The notes beneath the pieces are model-generated. The model searched no databases. It saw nothing but the letters and a program-made list of their open reading frames with translations, and had not been told where the DNA came from. The translations under genes and the position numbers were made by a program. A stretch of DNA of 64,000 bases, from NCBI GenBank assembly GCA_030248215.1, contig JASANG010001630.1, positions 186,001 to 250,000 on the forward strand, in the 5' to 3' direction. Source of the stretch: Enoplolaimus lenunculus. Its lineage: Eukaryota > Nematoda > Enoplea > Enoplida > Thoracostomopsidae. This document shows, one piece after another, positions 1-13,100 of the stretch; position 1 is the first letter of the stretch; each line of letters starts with the position of its first letter.

Positions 1-1020
1 GTAGTAATCTTAGTGGTCAAGTTTTTGAATAATCTGTTCCAGCATATCTCAGTTCACGTGACCGCCAAACAAATTCATAAATGTATATACCTTTTTTAAT
101 GAAAATTATTATCACCAGCTATTTTTAACTTTAAAACCGATGTAGTAGCATGCAGATCGCTTCACAAAGATATGTTTTATTGAGCGGTAGTTGAAAAGTT
201 TCAAGTTTAGCTTCATCATATCTCGTTTTATGTTATAACTTTATAATCGACGATAATTTAGGGTTTTGCAAATATGAAAGCAATGCAAATATGTGTGGCA
301 GCTAATAAAGTTTAATTTACTGGATATTTAGTCTGCTGAAAACAGTTTTCAACTCAACTTTGCGCTAAAAGTTTAAAAAACTAAGCGAATTTAATCTTAC
401 GATTTTTGCTCATTTTTACACAACGATTTTGGCCCACTTTTACACAAAGATTTTGTCCCACTTTTACACAATGTGGACCTATCCGTCACCCGGGCGGCCA
501 ATTTTGCACCGCCCTACTCGCCGTATTAAACCGAGCACTCTTCTTCTATCTCTGATGAACCAATTCTCGTCCAAGAACCAATGTTTTGAGTTTCGGGTGT
601 CAGACTCATATACTTCAAATTTCTAGGTGTGCCACTGTTTTATACATAGGAATGCTTCACCACAACCCCTACATAATTTGTTACATAATTACCTCAAAAT
701 GCTTAAATTAAACTCCTTAAATCGGCAAAGTTTTCATCTTTACTACAACGTTTTCAGCCGATGTGCCAGCAAAAACTGTATACCATAAAAATTTGCGCTG
801 TCGTTGTACTTTTTGTAACTTTAGCTTTTATCCGGTGCAAATATTGTTTTCAGGGCCTTTGTTTATTAATTGGGGTGCATGTAACCACTGATCATAGCGT
901 TTTGCTTCAAATACGCCAAACTAGTGCTACATCGCACCACGCACCGGGGGTAAAGTACCATCCGAAACTAACAACCAATAGTGGGACAATTTTGAACCCA
1001 CTTAAAACGAAAATCAAGCA
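1..1020. other. Upstream region, 5' UTR/promoter candidate
   Basis: No exon with an Ig or repeat signature is visible. Positions about 412-474 hold three imperfect ~24-bp copies of a motif around CACTTTTACACAA. T-rich CAG sites that could act as splice or trans-splice acceptors end at 757 and 853. ATGs out of frame follow both, so neither is a convincing mRNA 5' end. No clear TATA box was found. Confidence 0.45.
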
Positions 1021-1197
1021 ATGGGTCCTCCTATGGATACTACCACTACGGATGCGTCTGGTGAACAACCGCCTGTAAAGGCAGCTAAATCGAACTATGC
1101 CAGTGAAAGCGAATCCAACGCAAATAAACCAACGTTTGCCATCGAGTTGTCACCAGCGTTCGCAAACGAAGCAAGAAAAGCTCACTTGTCATGCCGG
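1021..1197 (+). CDS. Exon 1: N-terminus and start of Ig1
   Basis: ATG at 1021 has G at -3 and G at +4, and an in-frame TAA lies just upstream at 1003, so it is the first Met unless an upstream coding exon exists. The first ~35 residues are Thr/Ser/Ala-rich and probably disordered. The strands A/B of Ig1 follow (PTFAIELSP...AHLSCR). Donor GTAAGT at 1198, phase 0. The next intron carries a 47-bp minisatellite. Confidence 0.8.
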
Positions 1198-4100
1198 GTA
1201 AGTTTAGGAAGAGCTTAAAAAGGTTGTTTAAAAAATGAACCAAAGGTAGCGAAGGACGAGAGGAGACGTTTTACATAACCATGGGCGTAGCCAGTATTTT
1301 GGAAGGTGTGGGTATATTTTGTGATAAAAGCTTTGAAGATTGGTTTGTTGTGTATGTAATACAAATGAAAAAATTCATAAACCCCTGTAGAAAATCACAA
1401 TAGAATAGTGTTCCCCAAACTATTCTTCTTAGATGCTCACTAGTACGCTTGTAAAAATTCTTCACGTATCCAGCGAACTATATGGCTTATAAATGAGGAA
1501 AGGTAACAAAAACTTGAATACCAAAATATATGCCAAAATGACCAAAAATCTTTGAAAAATTTGAATACCAAAATATATGCCAAAATGACAAAAAATCTGT
1601 CAAAAATTTGAATACCAAAACATATGCCAAAATGACCAAAAATCTTTCAAAAATTTGAATACCAAAATATATGCCACAATGACCAAAAATCTTTCAAAAA
1701 TTTGAATACCAAAATATATGCCAAAATGACCAAAGATCTTTCAAAAATTTGAATACCAAAATATGTCCCCAAATGACCAAAAATCTCTACATTTGTTTCA
1801 GGTGACAGGCCCTCCTCCGATGCGCATAGTATGGCGGAAAGATGGGAAAATCATGGAACCCGGCGATGAATTTCACCAAACCTACAATACTGACACTGGA
1901 AAATGTGACCTGACAATTATGGGTAACTGATGTTGTCAGTGTGTTTAAAACCAATGTGATTTTTGAAACATCGCCAAAGCATTTAACAGATATTTTTTTT
2001 TCAAATCTTTAGTAGTAAAAATTTTTTCATTAGGAAATATAAATTTTCAAGGTTCAGAACAGAACAACAATATTGTTCGTGACCAACAACATCAAAAAAT
2101 ACACAACGGATGTTTTGAGGAAATAATTTACGTTTACAAAATGACCATTTTTAATTGACAAAAGTTTCCTTACATATACATCCATTGAAATCCTACCGTC
2201 TTTGAAGTTGTATTTTATTTGAAATCCTACATTTTAGAAGTCTTCAGCGAGGATGAAGGATGGATCAGTTGCCAGGCAATCAATGATTTTGGAGACGCTG
2301 TTACGACGTGTTATTTCACTGTTATCACAGGTATGTAAGCGTATATCAAAAATATAAACGTGTGTTCCCTTTCTTTTTTAAAATGTTTATTTTTTAACGT
2401 TTTTGAAACTTGTTCGTATTTCAGAATCTTTTTATTGAAATCACTTTTTTCAATTTTTCACCAAATCTTACACTACTATTAAAATCACTTTTTTTCAATT
2501 TTTCACCAAATCTTACACTACTATTAAAATCACTTTTTTTCAATTTTTCACCAAATCTTACAGGTACTTGCCATTATATCCATCTGTCTGGATTCCTATC
2601 AAGTATTTTGTGGAAACCTTAAAGACAGTAACTGAAAATTTTTCCATTAAACTTGAAGTGCTGGTACTGACAATATCCTTCTCAGTGCTTTGTTTGGAAA
2701 TAAACAGGACGCTGATTTGTCTTTGATGAGGTTAAGATTTAGGCGTTTTTTTCTAGTCCTTTGTATTACATGTCGTCAAAGTGATTCACGAATTCTACAT
2801 CCACGTCTAATGTATCATTAATCTCGCACTTATTTTCTGTACCACCGGAACGAAACGCACCCAAAACGCTTGGCTTCAAAGTCAGTTATCCGCCTCGAGT
2901 TTATGCTCCAAGGCTACTCATCCGAGTTATTTTTAAAAAGCCGCCTAAGTTATCTCGCTGAATCGAACACAATCGTTTACTTAAATGTTTCAGCAAACTC
3001 TCCATCGTCCGGAGGAGCCTTAACAGGCGATGACGAATACGGTTCAACATTAGTTGTCAATGGCATCTCTCGATCGGTCCACTCACAGCATTCAAGCGAC
3101 AATTTGCTATCGACGTCTTCAATTGCTCCACGTTTCGTGTTGCCGCTACAACGAACTGTTGTGATTGCTGGTGAAACGCTTCGGCTTCAAGTAGGTCAAG
3201 TTTAAATGATACGTAAGAGAAGTGTCTTATCAAGCTTATTGGAAGCCAGGCGCGTACTGTAGTGACCCGAATAAGACAGGAACTGATATATTTGGCCTCT
3301 TCAGAGGGTACACACTTGTTATTCGATTACGGACTGTTATTTATTTTAACCCGCCCTCCGCCACCTTTCGTTACTGATACATATCCGGTATTGCAACTAT
3401 CCGTTGAATTAAACGTTTTATTTGTCTTGTGTCAATAGTTTGAGCGATAATGCAAGGTTATACTTAGGAATGCACTTTCAAAATTTAAGAACGCTCTAAA
3501 GTTTCGAACTTTTGGTCCTGGAGTCATTTATGCTCTACAATTAGGTATAATTGACATTTATGGGCTCTAATTAATGTTGACAGGCTGAAGTTGACGCGTA
3601 CCCCAAACCTGTGTTCACTTGGTACCGTGACGACGTTGTAGTGGATGCCGCAACGAGTGCTGAAGATGTTGTGATCGAATCGAGAGGCAATCGTTCCACA
3701 CTCACTGTACATCGTCCAATTGCCGGTCACTATAGTGTTAAAGCCAAAAATAACGCAGGATCTGCTACTTCTGATGCTAAAGTTAACGTTATTGGTTAGT
3801 TTATTTTATTGATTGCTAGATAGACTTCTTTTAAATATATAGTAGACTAGTTGTTTTATGGTTTAATATAAACGTGCCGCAACGATTGGACTGCCTAATT
3901 CTGCAAGGGTAAGCAGGTGGCGGCCCTAAGGTATACTAATCCACGATGCGAGTTATAAAAATTTTTCGTCCCCGGCGCAATTTGTAATTTCTGAGTGCCG
4001 GTATATAATTGTTTCCCTAGTAGAATATATTTTTATACATCCAATGTTAATTTTAAGATGACCCAAAATTGATGAAAACCGGTTCCGCGTCTGCTCTTCA

Positions 4101-7100
4101 CGCAAGCAGCAGTTATTCAGCTGCACAATGGTCAAGTAGCCGGTCGAGCGGTCATATACATTCAGAGCAATCTCATTCGCTGATGACCGACGGAGTACGC
4201 GAATCACGCGCGTTCATTGGTGGAGCGATGATGAGTCATTCGTATCATGATGAATTGACCAATAGTGCTAAAGTGTCAACTTCGTATCGACGCTCAGATG
4301 CATTTGATATGAGACAATCAGATTATCGAGATACCGGTGGAGGTGGAGTTTATTCAGGTTAGCAAGAGTATATGACACTCTTTAACAAGTGCATGCAACT
4401 GGGTACATTCTGTGCACGAACGAATGTACACTGCAAAAATGCTGAGTTAAATTGACTCCCACCGAAATAGGCTTTTCCTGACTACAAAAACTGAGTCAAA
4501 ATTCGACTCCGCCAGAGTCAATTTGAGTCGAATTTGACTCTGTGTAGTGAGGAAAAGCCTATTTCGCAGAGAGTCAATTTGACTCACCGTATTTTGTAGT
4601 GTACTTAGCGCGCGCTGTGTTTTAACCTGACCATCTCATTTATGGAGAGTATAATTTTCGGAGACTCACAAATTCATTCATCGAACTTTGTACAGGAGTA
4701 AGTAACACGATAGATTCTGTGTCGAAATTACTGTTCCTAGCGCGAGCTGCGTTTTTGGCAGAAACAAAATTTAAAGAAACACTGATTTGATACAGGTATT
4801 AGCGTCATAAAACCAAGTATTTCGCCTTACACCTAGTCGACTCATTTAACCAGTGGTTTTAGCCCTCATAATATAACTATCGTAGCCTTGAAATGAATAT
4901 CTATTGTTTTAGAACGTTACCGTTCGTTAACACCCAATATACCCGCGTCTGGCGCTCTGAAACGACATCATCGTAGCAATCAATCGCTGCTTGGTTCAGG
5001 TCAAACGGACAGCGATTTCGTTTTGTCTGAGACCGAAAACGAGCTACCACGCGAGCTTGCAACCTATGGACCCCCGAAAATTATTCGTGGGTTAGATTGC
5101 GGCCGATATTATCGTGGACAGGTCAGCCGACGTCAATTCTTAAGCTTCTTTTGACTTTTAGTAGTACAAGTTACCTGGTATACGCATGATATTGTGGACG
5201 TTGCATAAAAGCGCTAGTTTAAACTCGCTACGCATTTCAAGCAATATCATTTTAAACGCGTTTTTGTAAGTAAAGAAATCTCTAAAATGAATCGCTAGCA
5301 TGGCAAAAACTATTAAGTAAATCATTTTAGCACCAAAATATATGCGAACGCTTATTCCAAAAGGTGGCAGCCGTTTCGTATTTTTGACAAGATTCCTGTA
5401 AAAACCTTCCAGTATTAATTCTCAATTGGTTGATTTCAGAATCTGACACTAACCGTTGATTATGTTTCAAATCCACAAGCAAGCGTTACTTGGTACAAAA
5501 ACGACATTGAGATTCGACCAACTGATGATGATCAAAGCATTCGAACAACCAAATATCAGTCGCGTTTAACGCTACGTTCAGTTCAACCTGGAATGTACAC
5601 AGTTCGAATTCGAAACAACTGTGGTGTTGCATCGAGCTCAACTGATATTAAAACTAAAGGTGAAAACTAAAATTATTAATATTTATATCAAACATAAATA
5701 TTTGATCTGTGGTTTTCAACTTTGGTACTATAGCTAATGTATTCATTGTCTGTAGAAATCTCGTAACGTTTGATCTTGTAAATGAAGACGTCCGAAATTC
5801 ACAATTTTTTACGCTTCTTTTGTTTTACGTCGCTGCTACTTACAAGATCTGTAGATGCAAAAACAATCTTTTTGCCAATTTTTGCACTGTCTTGCATATG
5901 TTCAACTTACTTGCTACTATAGAACGTTAAATCGTTTGGTTTAAGGTAAGTGCAAGCCGTAAAGTTTAGAAAATAGCAGAATCATTGATTTCTTTACTAA
6001 AAGTGACGTTTGTTCCCTAAGTTGTGATTGTAACTTATATTTTACTTGAAAAATTCCAGATTACATACCAGCAAAGAAACGGCGTGGTGATTTGTTATTG
6101 GTTACCGAAGAATGGCTGAAGACCGACGAAACAGAGTTACTAGGTATTGTTTTTACCTGTTTGCGAACTTTGCATTTGTTTTCATTGTAAAAATAGTCAA
6201 AACCTTAAAGTAAAGTGCTAAAACATCTGTTATAACAATGTGGAGCTGTTCAATATCAAAGTAATTGCGCTTTTATTCAAGTTTCCAACGTTGTACTGGT
6301 TATTATTGGAAAGTAGCAGTAAAATTGCAGCTATTACTTACACCAAGTTATTATTTTCACTCTATTTAAGTAGTATGTTGTTTTTTTGCAGTATATTTTT
6401 AATGTTAGGGTATTTTAACAACGTGTTTTTTGCGCCAAAAATAGAATTTGCCAAAAAAATTAAATTTCACGCTTAGCTTTGAATTTTTAGGCTAACATTT
6501 GAATTTTTCCGCCTAAATTTGAATTTTCACGCTATAATTTTATTTGGACACTATATTTAGAAAGTCTTTGTAAATTAGCTAAGTAAGTATTAAAATGGTT
6601 GGACATTTTTTGACATTGGCGAGCGCAGTATAACCTTTATGGTTCATTATTTTTCAATTTTAATGATGCTCGTAACCAAGACTTCACTTCAGCTGGGTAT
6701 AACTACATTTTTCTAACTGGTTGTTTTAAATCTTGTTAAAGTGCCTTTTTCTCGTCTTTCCAGAAATTTTGTGCGAGGACAAACCTCATATCCAACCCTT
6801 GTTGTACCATTTCGATTCCAGTTGAATCAAGCAAAGTATCTTAAAAATTGTTTTCATGCTCAAGATTAGAAATAGTACAATACGCAATTTGCACCCAACT
6901 TAAACTGGTCATTTTGTGTATTTCCAGGGCATAAACAAACACTTCGCGCAACTGGAGCTGAACATTACAAGCCGCCAGTGAAACCGTCACCACGCCAACG
7001 GTCTCCAAGTAATTTGCTGGCAATGCAACGCGCAACTGCGAGTACAACACTATTCGAGTCAGACTGGAAGTTGTCTGAAACTGAAAACGATTTGATTGGT

Positions 7101-10100
7101 GCGTTGTATCCTCCTCGAATTATACGCGGTGTCAAATCTGGGTTCATTAAAAAAGACAAGGTATGGACCTAGTGTCATCTTATGTCAGTACAGTTTGTTA
7201 TGTTCTGTTAATTATTCTTTGTTTGTATTTTGAGAACTCCAGTTGAATATTATTTAGCAAACATCGATTGAAATATATAACGTATACGGAAAGCCTAGCG
7301 AAAAATACACTTAAAAATATACAGTGATAACAGCGTTTGGTGTGAAATTTGCTGCGTAAAACTTTGGGCCAATGTTACTTTAAAGGGCATAACAGTAGAT
7401 TAAGCGTGTTCCTAAGCCTACTTAAGCATAAGCCTAAGCGTTACAAAAATGAGTTCCTAAGCCTAAGAATAAACATAAGCCTAAGCAAAAAATGTAATCT
7501 AGAATCTTAAACTACTCTTTTATAGACCCACCAGAAACCTGGATGCCCTTTAAAGTAACATGGGCCAAAATTTGCATCACATTAATTAGAAACACGCACT
7601 CAGAGCTGACAAAATTGTCGTATTTGACAAACGTACTGTAGTGACCCAAAATAAGAAAGGTCTCCATTTTGAGTCCCAACGAATAAGAGTCCGTATCCCT
7701 AATAAGAATCTGTAAGCGGATAGAGTCTCTAAAGCCTCAGCGTCAAGAGGAATCTCAACAAAAAATTCAGCTGAGTGCAACCCATAGGTGCAATTTTGTA
7801 TTTCAGCCATTAATTTTGGAAGTCGAATACGACGCGAAACCAGCGGCGAAAGTCGCATGGTATTTCAACGACGAAGAGTTGTCTCATTCAAGTATGACCG
7901 CAATCAGTATCACCACCACTGAAGGACGCTCGGTTCTTACGGTAGAACGCAACGTTCGGCCTGGAATTTATACTGTTCGAATTGCGAATGCGGTCGGAGT
8001 TGCATCGAGTTCAGCTGATATTATTGATAGAAGTATATGGTTTTCTTGTAGTCATCGTAATTTCGGCTTCGGCTTTTATACACCTTTCCTTTATATTTAA
8101 GAGCAAGGTGTTTTCAATGGCGAAGGCTAATGCTTAGCTAAGCCTTTTCCGCAGCCTAAGCCTACGCCTAAACCCAAACCTTGGCCAAAACTTAATCCTG
8201 TGAGGGAAACTGTACAAAAGCCTCAATTTTCTACCATAAGCGCGCAGAAGTATACAGCATGAGTAGGTAGAACTTGCATGTATTCCTTGCGAAAAAAATT
8301 TAATATGCAATGAAAATTGCGCTGGGGTTAGAATTCCGGACGCTAAAATTAACTAGCTAAGTATACTAAGCTTAGGTTTTAAGTTAAAATTATATTAATT
8401 AAAGCAAGAGTGGATGATCACTCTTTATAACTAGAGTGTGCAACTGGGTACAGTCTGTGTATTAAAGAATGTACCAGCACGCGTTGCATTTTTGTTCGCC
8501 CCTCTTCAATCAGGCGGGTTTAAGCAAGAGATTAACAATAAAGTATGCTTCAGAACACCTACCCCCTCATTTAAGGGTGGTGTCACCTATGTTGTTTACG
8601 ATATAAAACTGCATACAGACCCCCTAAACAAGGGGTGGGCTAGGCCAAAAACGCAACGCGTGCCGGGTACATTCTTTAATACACAGAATGTACCCAGTTG
8701 CACACTCTTGTCATAAAGATTGATCATCCACTCTTGATTAAAGTGATCGGAGTTATATCTGTTTTCAGATCGGAAGGATCGTGTGGTTACGTCAACAAAA
8801 GTTGCTCAACTCGTGAACGAAGAATGGCTTCTATCAGACGAAGATGAACTGCTTCGATCAGGTAAATAATGCAGCGGACATTTGGCACGTTTTTTTAGGC
8901 AAGGCGTAGCCAGGATTGCGGTTCGGGAAGATATTAACCTCAAGTATAAAGAAAACATTTTCACCTCTTAAGGTGCTCAAACGCTGCTTATCCCTTCTTT
9001 TGTATACGGCCCCTGTTTAAGGCTACTGTTTCACGGAACAATAGCACATAGCACATAAAAAGTTCTAGCCAAAAAAACTACAATATTTATTGAATCCTTT
9101 TCACTAGGAGTAAGATATGGTGAAGATTGTTTAGTTTTGGGTATATTAATGTTATGGAATGTACTTTGTTTCAGGAAAGGCACCTTATCCACCAAGAATC
9201 ATCAAAGGTGCGCGTAGCAAACGCGTCAAAGAAGGCGATACAATAACATTAGAGGTAAATACACTGTAAATTTCAGTGAGTTGATTTGAACTCAGAATCA
9301 GTTGAATTCACTCAGTCTGCGTTAGTACTATCAGAACTCAAAATTTTGAGTTGATTCAATTCATTCTGAGTCAATTAATCAACTCACCCAGAGTTAACTC
9401 AACTCAGAGTGAGAATCAACTCCACTCCGAGTGAGTTAATGTTTACTGATATTAATTCAGAAACAACCAACTCACAAGCTGAATTAATTAATCAACTCAA
9501 TCGTATTTACAGTGTACGTCTGCAAATGTGTCGACTGACGCACGCTGTAGAAGCTAGCAACCAGTATATGCCCTAGAGTGTTCTCGCTTCGTCATGAGCT
9601 CACACTCGCTAAGTAAAAGTTTTGACAACCTTTTAAAAATTAGACGCAATTTTAATCAGTTTTCTCAATCTTGATGCTTTCTGAGGACGAAATCTACCAG
9701 AAGGGGTGTTGGCGTACCTTTCGGAGAAACTCGTAGACAAGCCCATGGGGATGGCGAGGGTGCAAGGTTTACAGCAACAACTAGCAGCAACAATTTGCAA
9801 GTGCAAGCTTTTCGCGTTTCAAACATCAAGCTGCAACTCGCACGCGCATGTTTTGTAACGGGTTTTGGAACAAAATTGCAGCTGCAACTTTTGTTTGCAA
9901 ACGCGTGAACGTAGAAGTAACCAGCAATGACTTCTTGTGTGAAAAATTTACGTGTGAATAAGGCTTTATGGTTAACTACTTTTGTACTTAGATACCTCCT
10001 GACTAAGGAGACAAAGTTTACATATATAGATGTAGCTGTATAAACCAGTGTATCAAGAGCAGCCTATTTTGCAGCTGTTTAGTTTAAGAACGTTCTCCGA

Positions 10101-13100
10101 CTCAATTCAATGAAAAATAAAGGAATTATTTTGGAAGCACACGAAGATCAGCATCATTTACTTATTTGTGTTGCTTAAAATCAACCATACTTTCATATTT
10201 GCTTTATTTTATATTGCAAACTTGTAATGCTCTGACCAGAGTAGTTTTTTGTTTATATTTAGATTTCACTATTAGCAAATTTTCTGGTTTAGGTTGAAGT
10301 TGACGCATATCCAACGCCTGAGTTTACATGGTATTTCGAAGGGCAGAAATTGGACAACGCTTCTCAGCGTATTCATATCGAATCAATTGATCACATTTCA
10401 ACAATAACAATCCGAAACGCGCGTGAAGGCACGTACACTTGCCGTGCGTCGAACAGCGTCGGCGCAGCAACGAGTTCAGCATACGTCTTGGTGCGAGGTA
10501 AGTGATAATTTAAATATTTTTTTGAAATGGTTATCAGGAGCTCACGAATATCCTTCGTTTGCCACAAAAAGCGTTCCGTCCTGTTCTTTACATTGGCCAA
10601 TAAAATGCAATGTAGCGTTGGCTAATCGATTGCTTATTCCAGCGAGTGAAAATTATATCAAGGGGACAGGAAAGATCCTAAACAGTTGCTCACCCAAAAC
10701 TGAACACAGTTGCAAAAGGATGTTAAAACTAAATTTTTACAATTTCACAGATGCTTCAAAAATTAACTATCGGTTCACTTTTGTCAAGAGTGGATGATCA
10801 CTCATGGACAAAAATACGCTACGTGTTGCGCTCAGCATGGTACAAAATGCACCAGCTCGCGTTGATTGCCCGAACACTCTCATTTTCGGGACTAGAAATA
10901 CCTACCGTTGCCAGACAGAGTTAATATATAACGTTTAAGAATCGCTGGTAACGCTGTTTTCCACGCTGAATGTAGCCAGTTGCATACTCTTGTGTATTTT
11001 TATAATGATCATTCATTTATTGATTTTATCAAACTTCAATTCGACAGTTTTAAAGTTTTCTGGCCGAAAATTTTTGTTCAGATCGTGGACCAGCGCCATA
11101 TCCGCCCAAATTTATCAAAAAACTCACCGATCATGAAATTAATCGCGACGAAACACTGATACTCGACGTTCGGGTTGATGCTTTCCCCGACGCAAAGTTA
11201 ACATGGTTTGTTAACGCAACTGAGCAAGTATCGACGGAAACGGTTATACTGACTACATCAAAGAATGCCGCGCGGGCAGTGTTTAAAGAACCAATTGGTG
11301 GCAAATACTCAGTGAAAGCTGAAAATGTTGCCGGTAGCGCGATATCGCAGGCGATTGTTCGAATTATTCGTAAGTCCTTCGTATTATCTGTAAATGTTTC
11401 GAATTATCCTGGAGGTTCGACAACAATAGGCTAAGCCACGTTTCGTTAATTTCTAGGCAAGGGGTCCAGATTAAGTACCTTTGTCCTAAAATTGCTTACT
11501 TACAATATGCGATTTAACTGCTGTGAGATTTGTACGCTTTCTGAGGCATATATACCAGGAAAATATATCTTTAATGATAAATCTGCTTTTTGTATTACAG
11601 TATACTTTATACGCTGTTTGTTAAGAATTGCCAAGTTAAAGTTAGCAAAAAATTCTCTGTTAATTCTGACTTAGGTCAGTCTGGCTCGAAAATTTTGCTG
11701 CGAATGCTTTGGGTTTCGAACACACCATTTGGAAATCACCGGTTCGTGGCTAACAGTGAGCCATGCAGCGCAGTGCAAACTATTAATTGCTACTGAAGTG
11801 TAAAGTCTTGTTTTTCTACTGACCTGATCAATGTTTGATTTCCACTTTTAAGTTTCAGCAATCTTTTAGCATACAACTGATCACATCTAGAGAAAGATAA
11901 AAGCAGTTTGCTAACATAGAATTCTTTCAGTGTTGTCGAAAAAAATCAGCAGGACCTGCAATGACGCCTATAAAAGACGGACCGCCTCACGGCCGTGGTA
12001 CGACTTTTTATGCTCCTTATTGAATAAATGTTTATTTTTCAGAAAAACCAAAAGAACCGTCGCCGGCTCCGGCTTTGATTTCACCACCGCCATCTCCCGT
12101 CATTGAGCCGAAAAGCGTTACAACTGAAGTGATCGAGTTTCATCAAACTGAAACTCGTCTTGAGCGTTCGCTTACACCGCCATCTACGCCTGAGGGAGAA
12201 CCGCCAATATTTATTAAGGTATGTGTGCGGCTATACTGTTTGTCTTTAATATACTATGTCGTGACCAGCGAGTTTACTGGGTAAAATATCTTCGTTTTGT
12301 AATTTTATTTAAGAATGTTTCATATGGTAAAACAAAAAAATTCACAGGAAATTTTTTATAGAACGTAACCCCATTCAAAGTTTTGGCTAAGCCCCTGTCT
12401 ATATCTGGTCTTTTTTATGACCCAGGTCAAGCTTTACCTGTTGGCAAATGTGACAACTGCCACTTCGTTTTGTAATTTTATTTAAGAATATTTCAGATTG
12501 TAAAACAAAAAAATTCACAGGAAATTTTTTATAGAACGTAACCCCATTCAACATTTTGGCTAAGCCCCTGTCTATATCTGGTCTTTTTTATGACCCAGGT
12601 CAAGCTTTACCTGTTGGCAAATGTGACAACTGCCACATTTGCGTCTGTGTACAATGCAAATTTGGGCACCGCAAAAACCCAACGGAAAAACGGGTTTTCC
12701 AGTTTTTCGTGTTTTCCCGGTGGGGTGAGGGGTGAAAAAAAAACGAAATAAAACGTTTTCTGGTTGATATAATTTTACCGAAAAAAACCGAATCCAAATG
12801 ATTATAAAGCTTTACTTAACCATAAACACTGGACATGGCTCTTGCACGCTTTCCTCATAGTTTTCGAAATTGTCAAATTTTTGCACAGCTTAGCATTGGT
12901 AGTCTTAGACTTGTTCTTAGCGTTTGAATAATTTTAGGCTTAGGTTTCAGACGAGTTTAGGCCTCACACTAGGGTTAAGCTGGTGGGGGAAATCTTCAAA
13001 CGCCTAAGTTACAAGCTGAAACACTTCAAACTATTATTTTGAGATGTACACTTGTATTGCAATCTGACAACAAATCGTAAAATGAAGAATTTGAAAAAAA

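Noticed and set aside
761-1078. 105-codon frame upstream of the start codon
   Set aside because: It overlaps exon 1 in another frame and has no domain. If it lay in the mRNA it would be an upstream open frame at most.
5709-6476. Hydrophobic open frames (73 and 78 codons) in introns 8 and 9
   Set aside because: AT-rich intron translation with runs of Phe/Leu; no conserved motif, and they sit between phase-matched exons.
10498-10797. Extension of the exon 14 frame past its donor
   Set aside because: The Ig ends at the GTAAGT at 10498; the sequence beyond is out of domain and the phase fits the next exon only with splicing.
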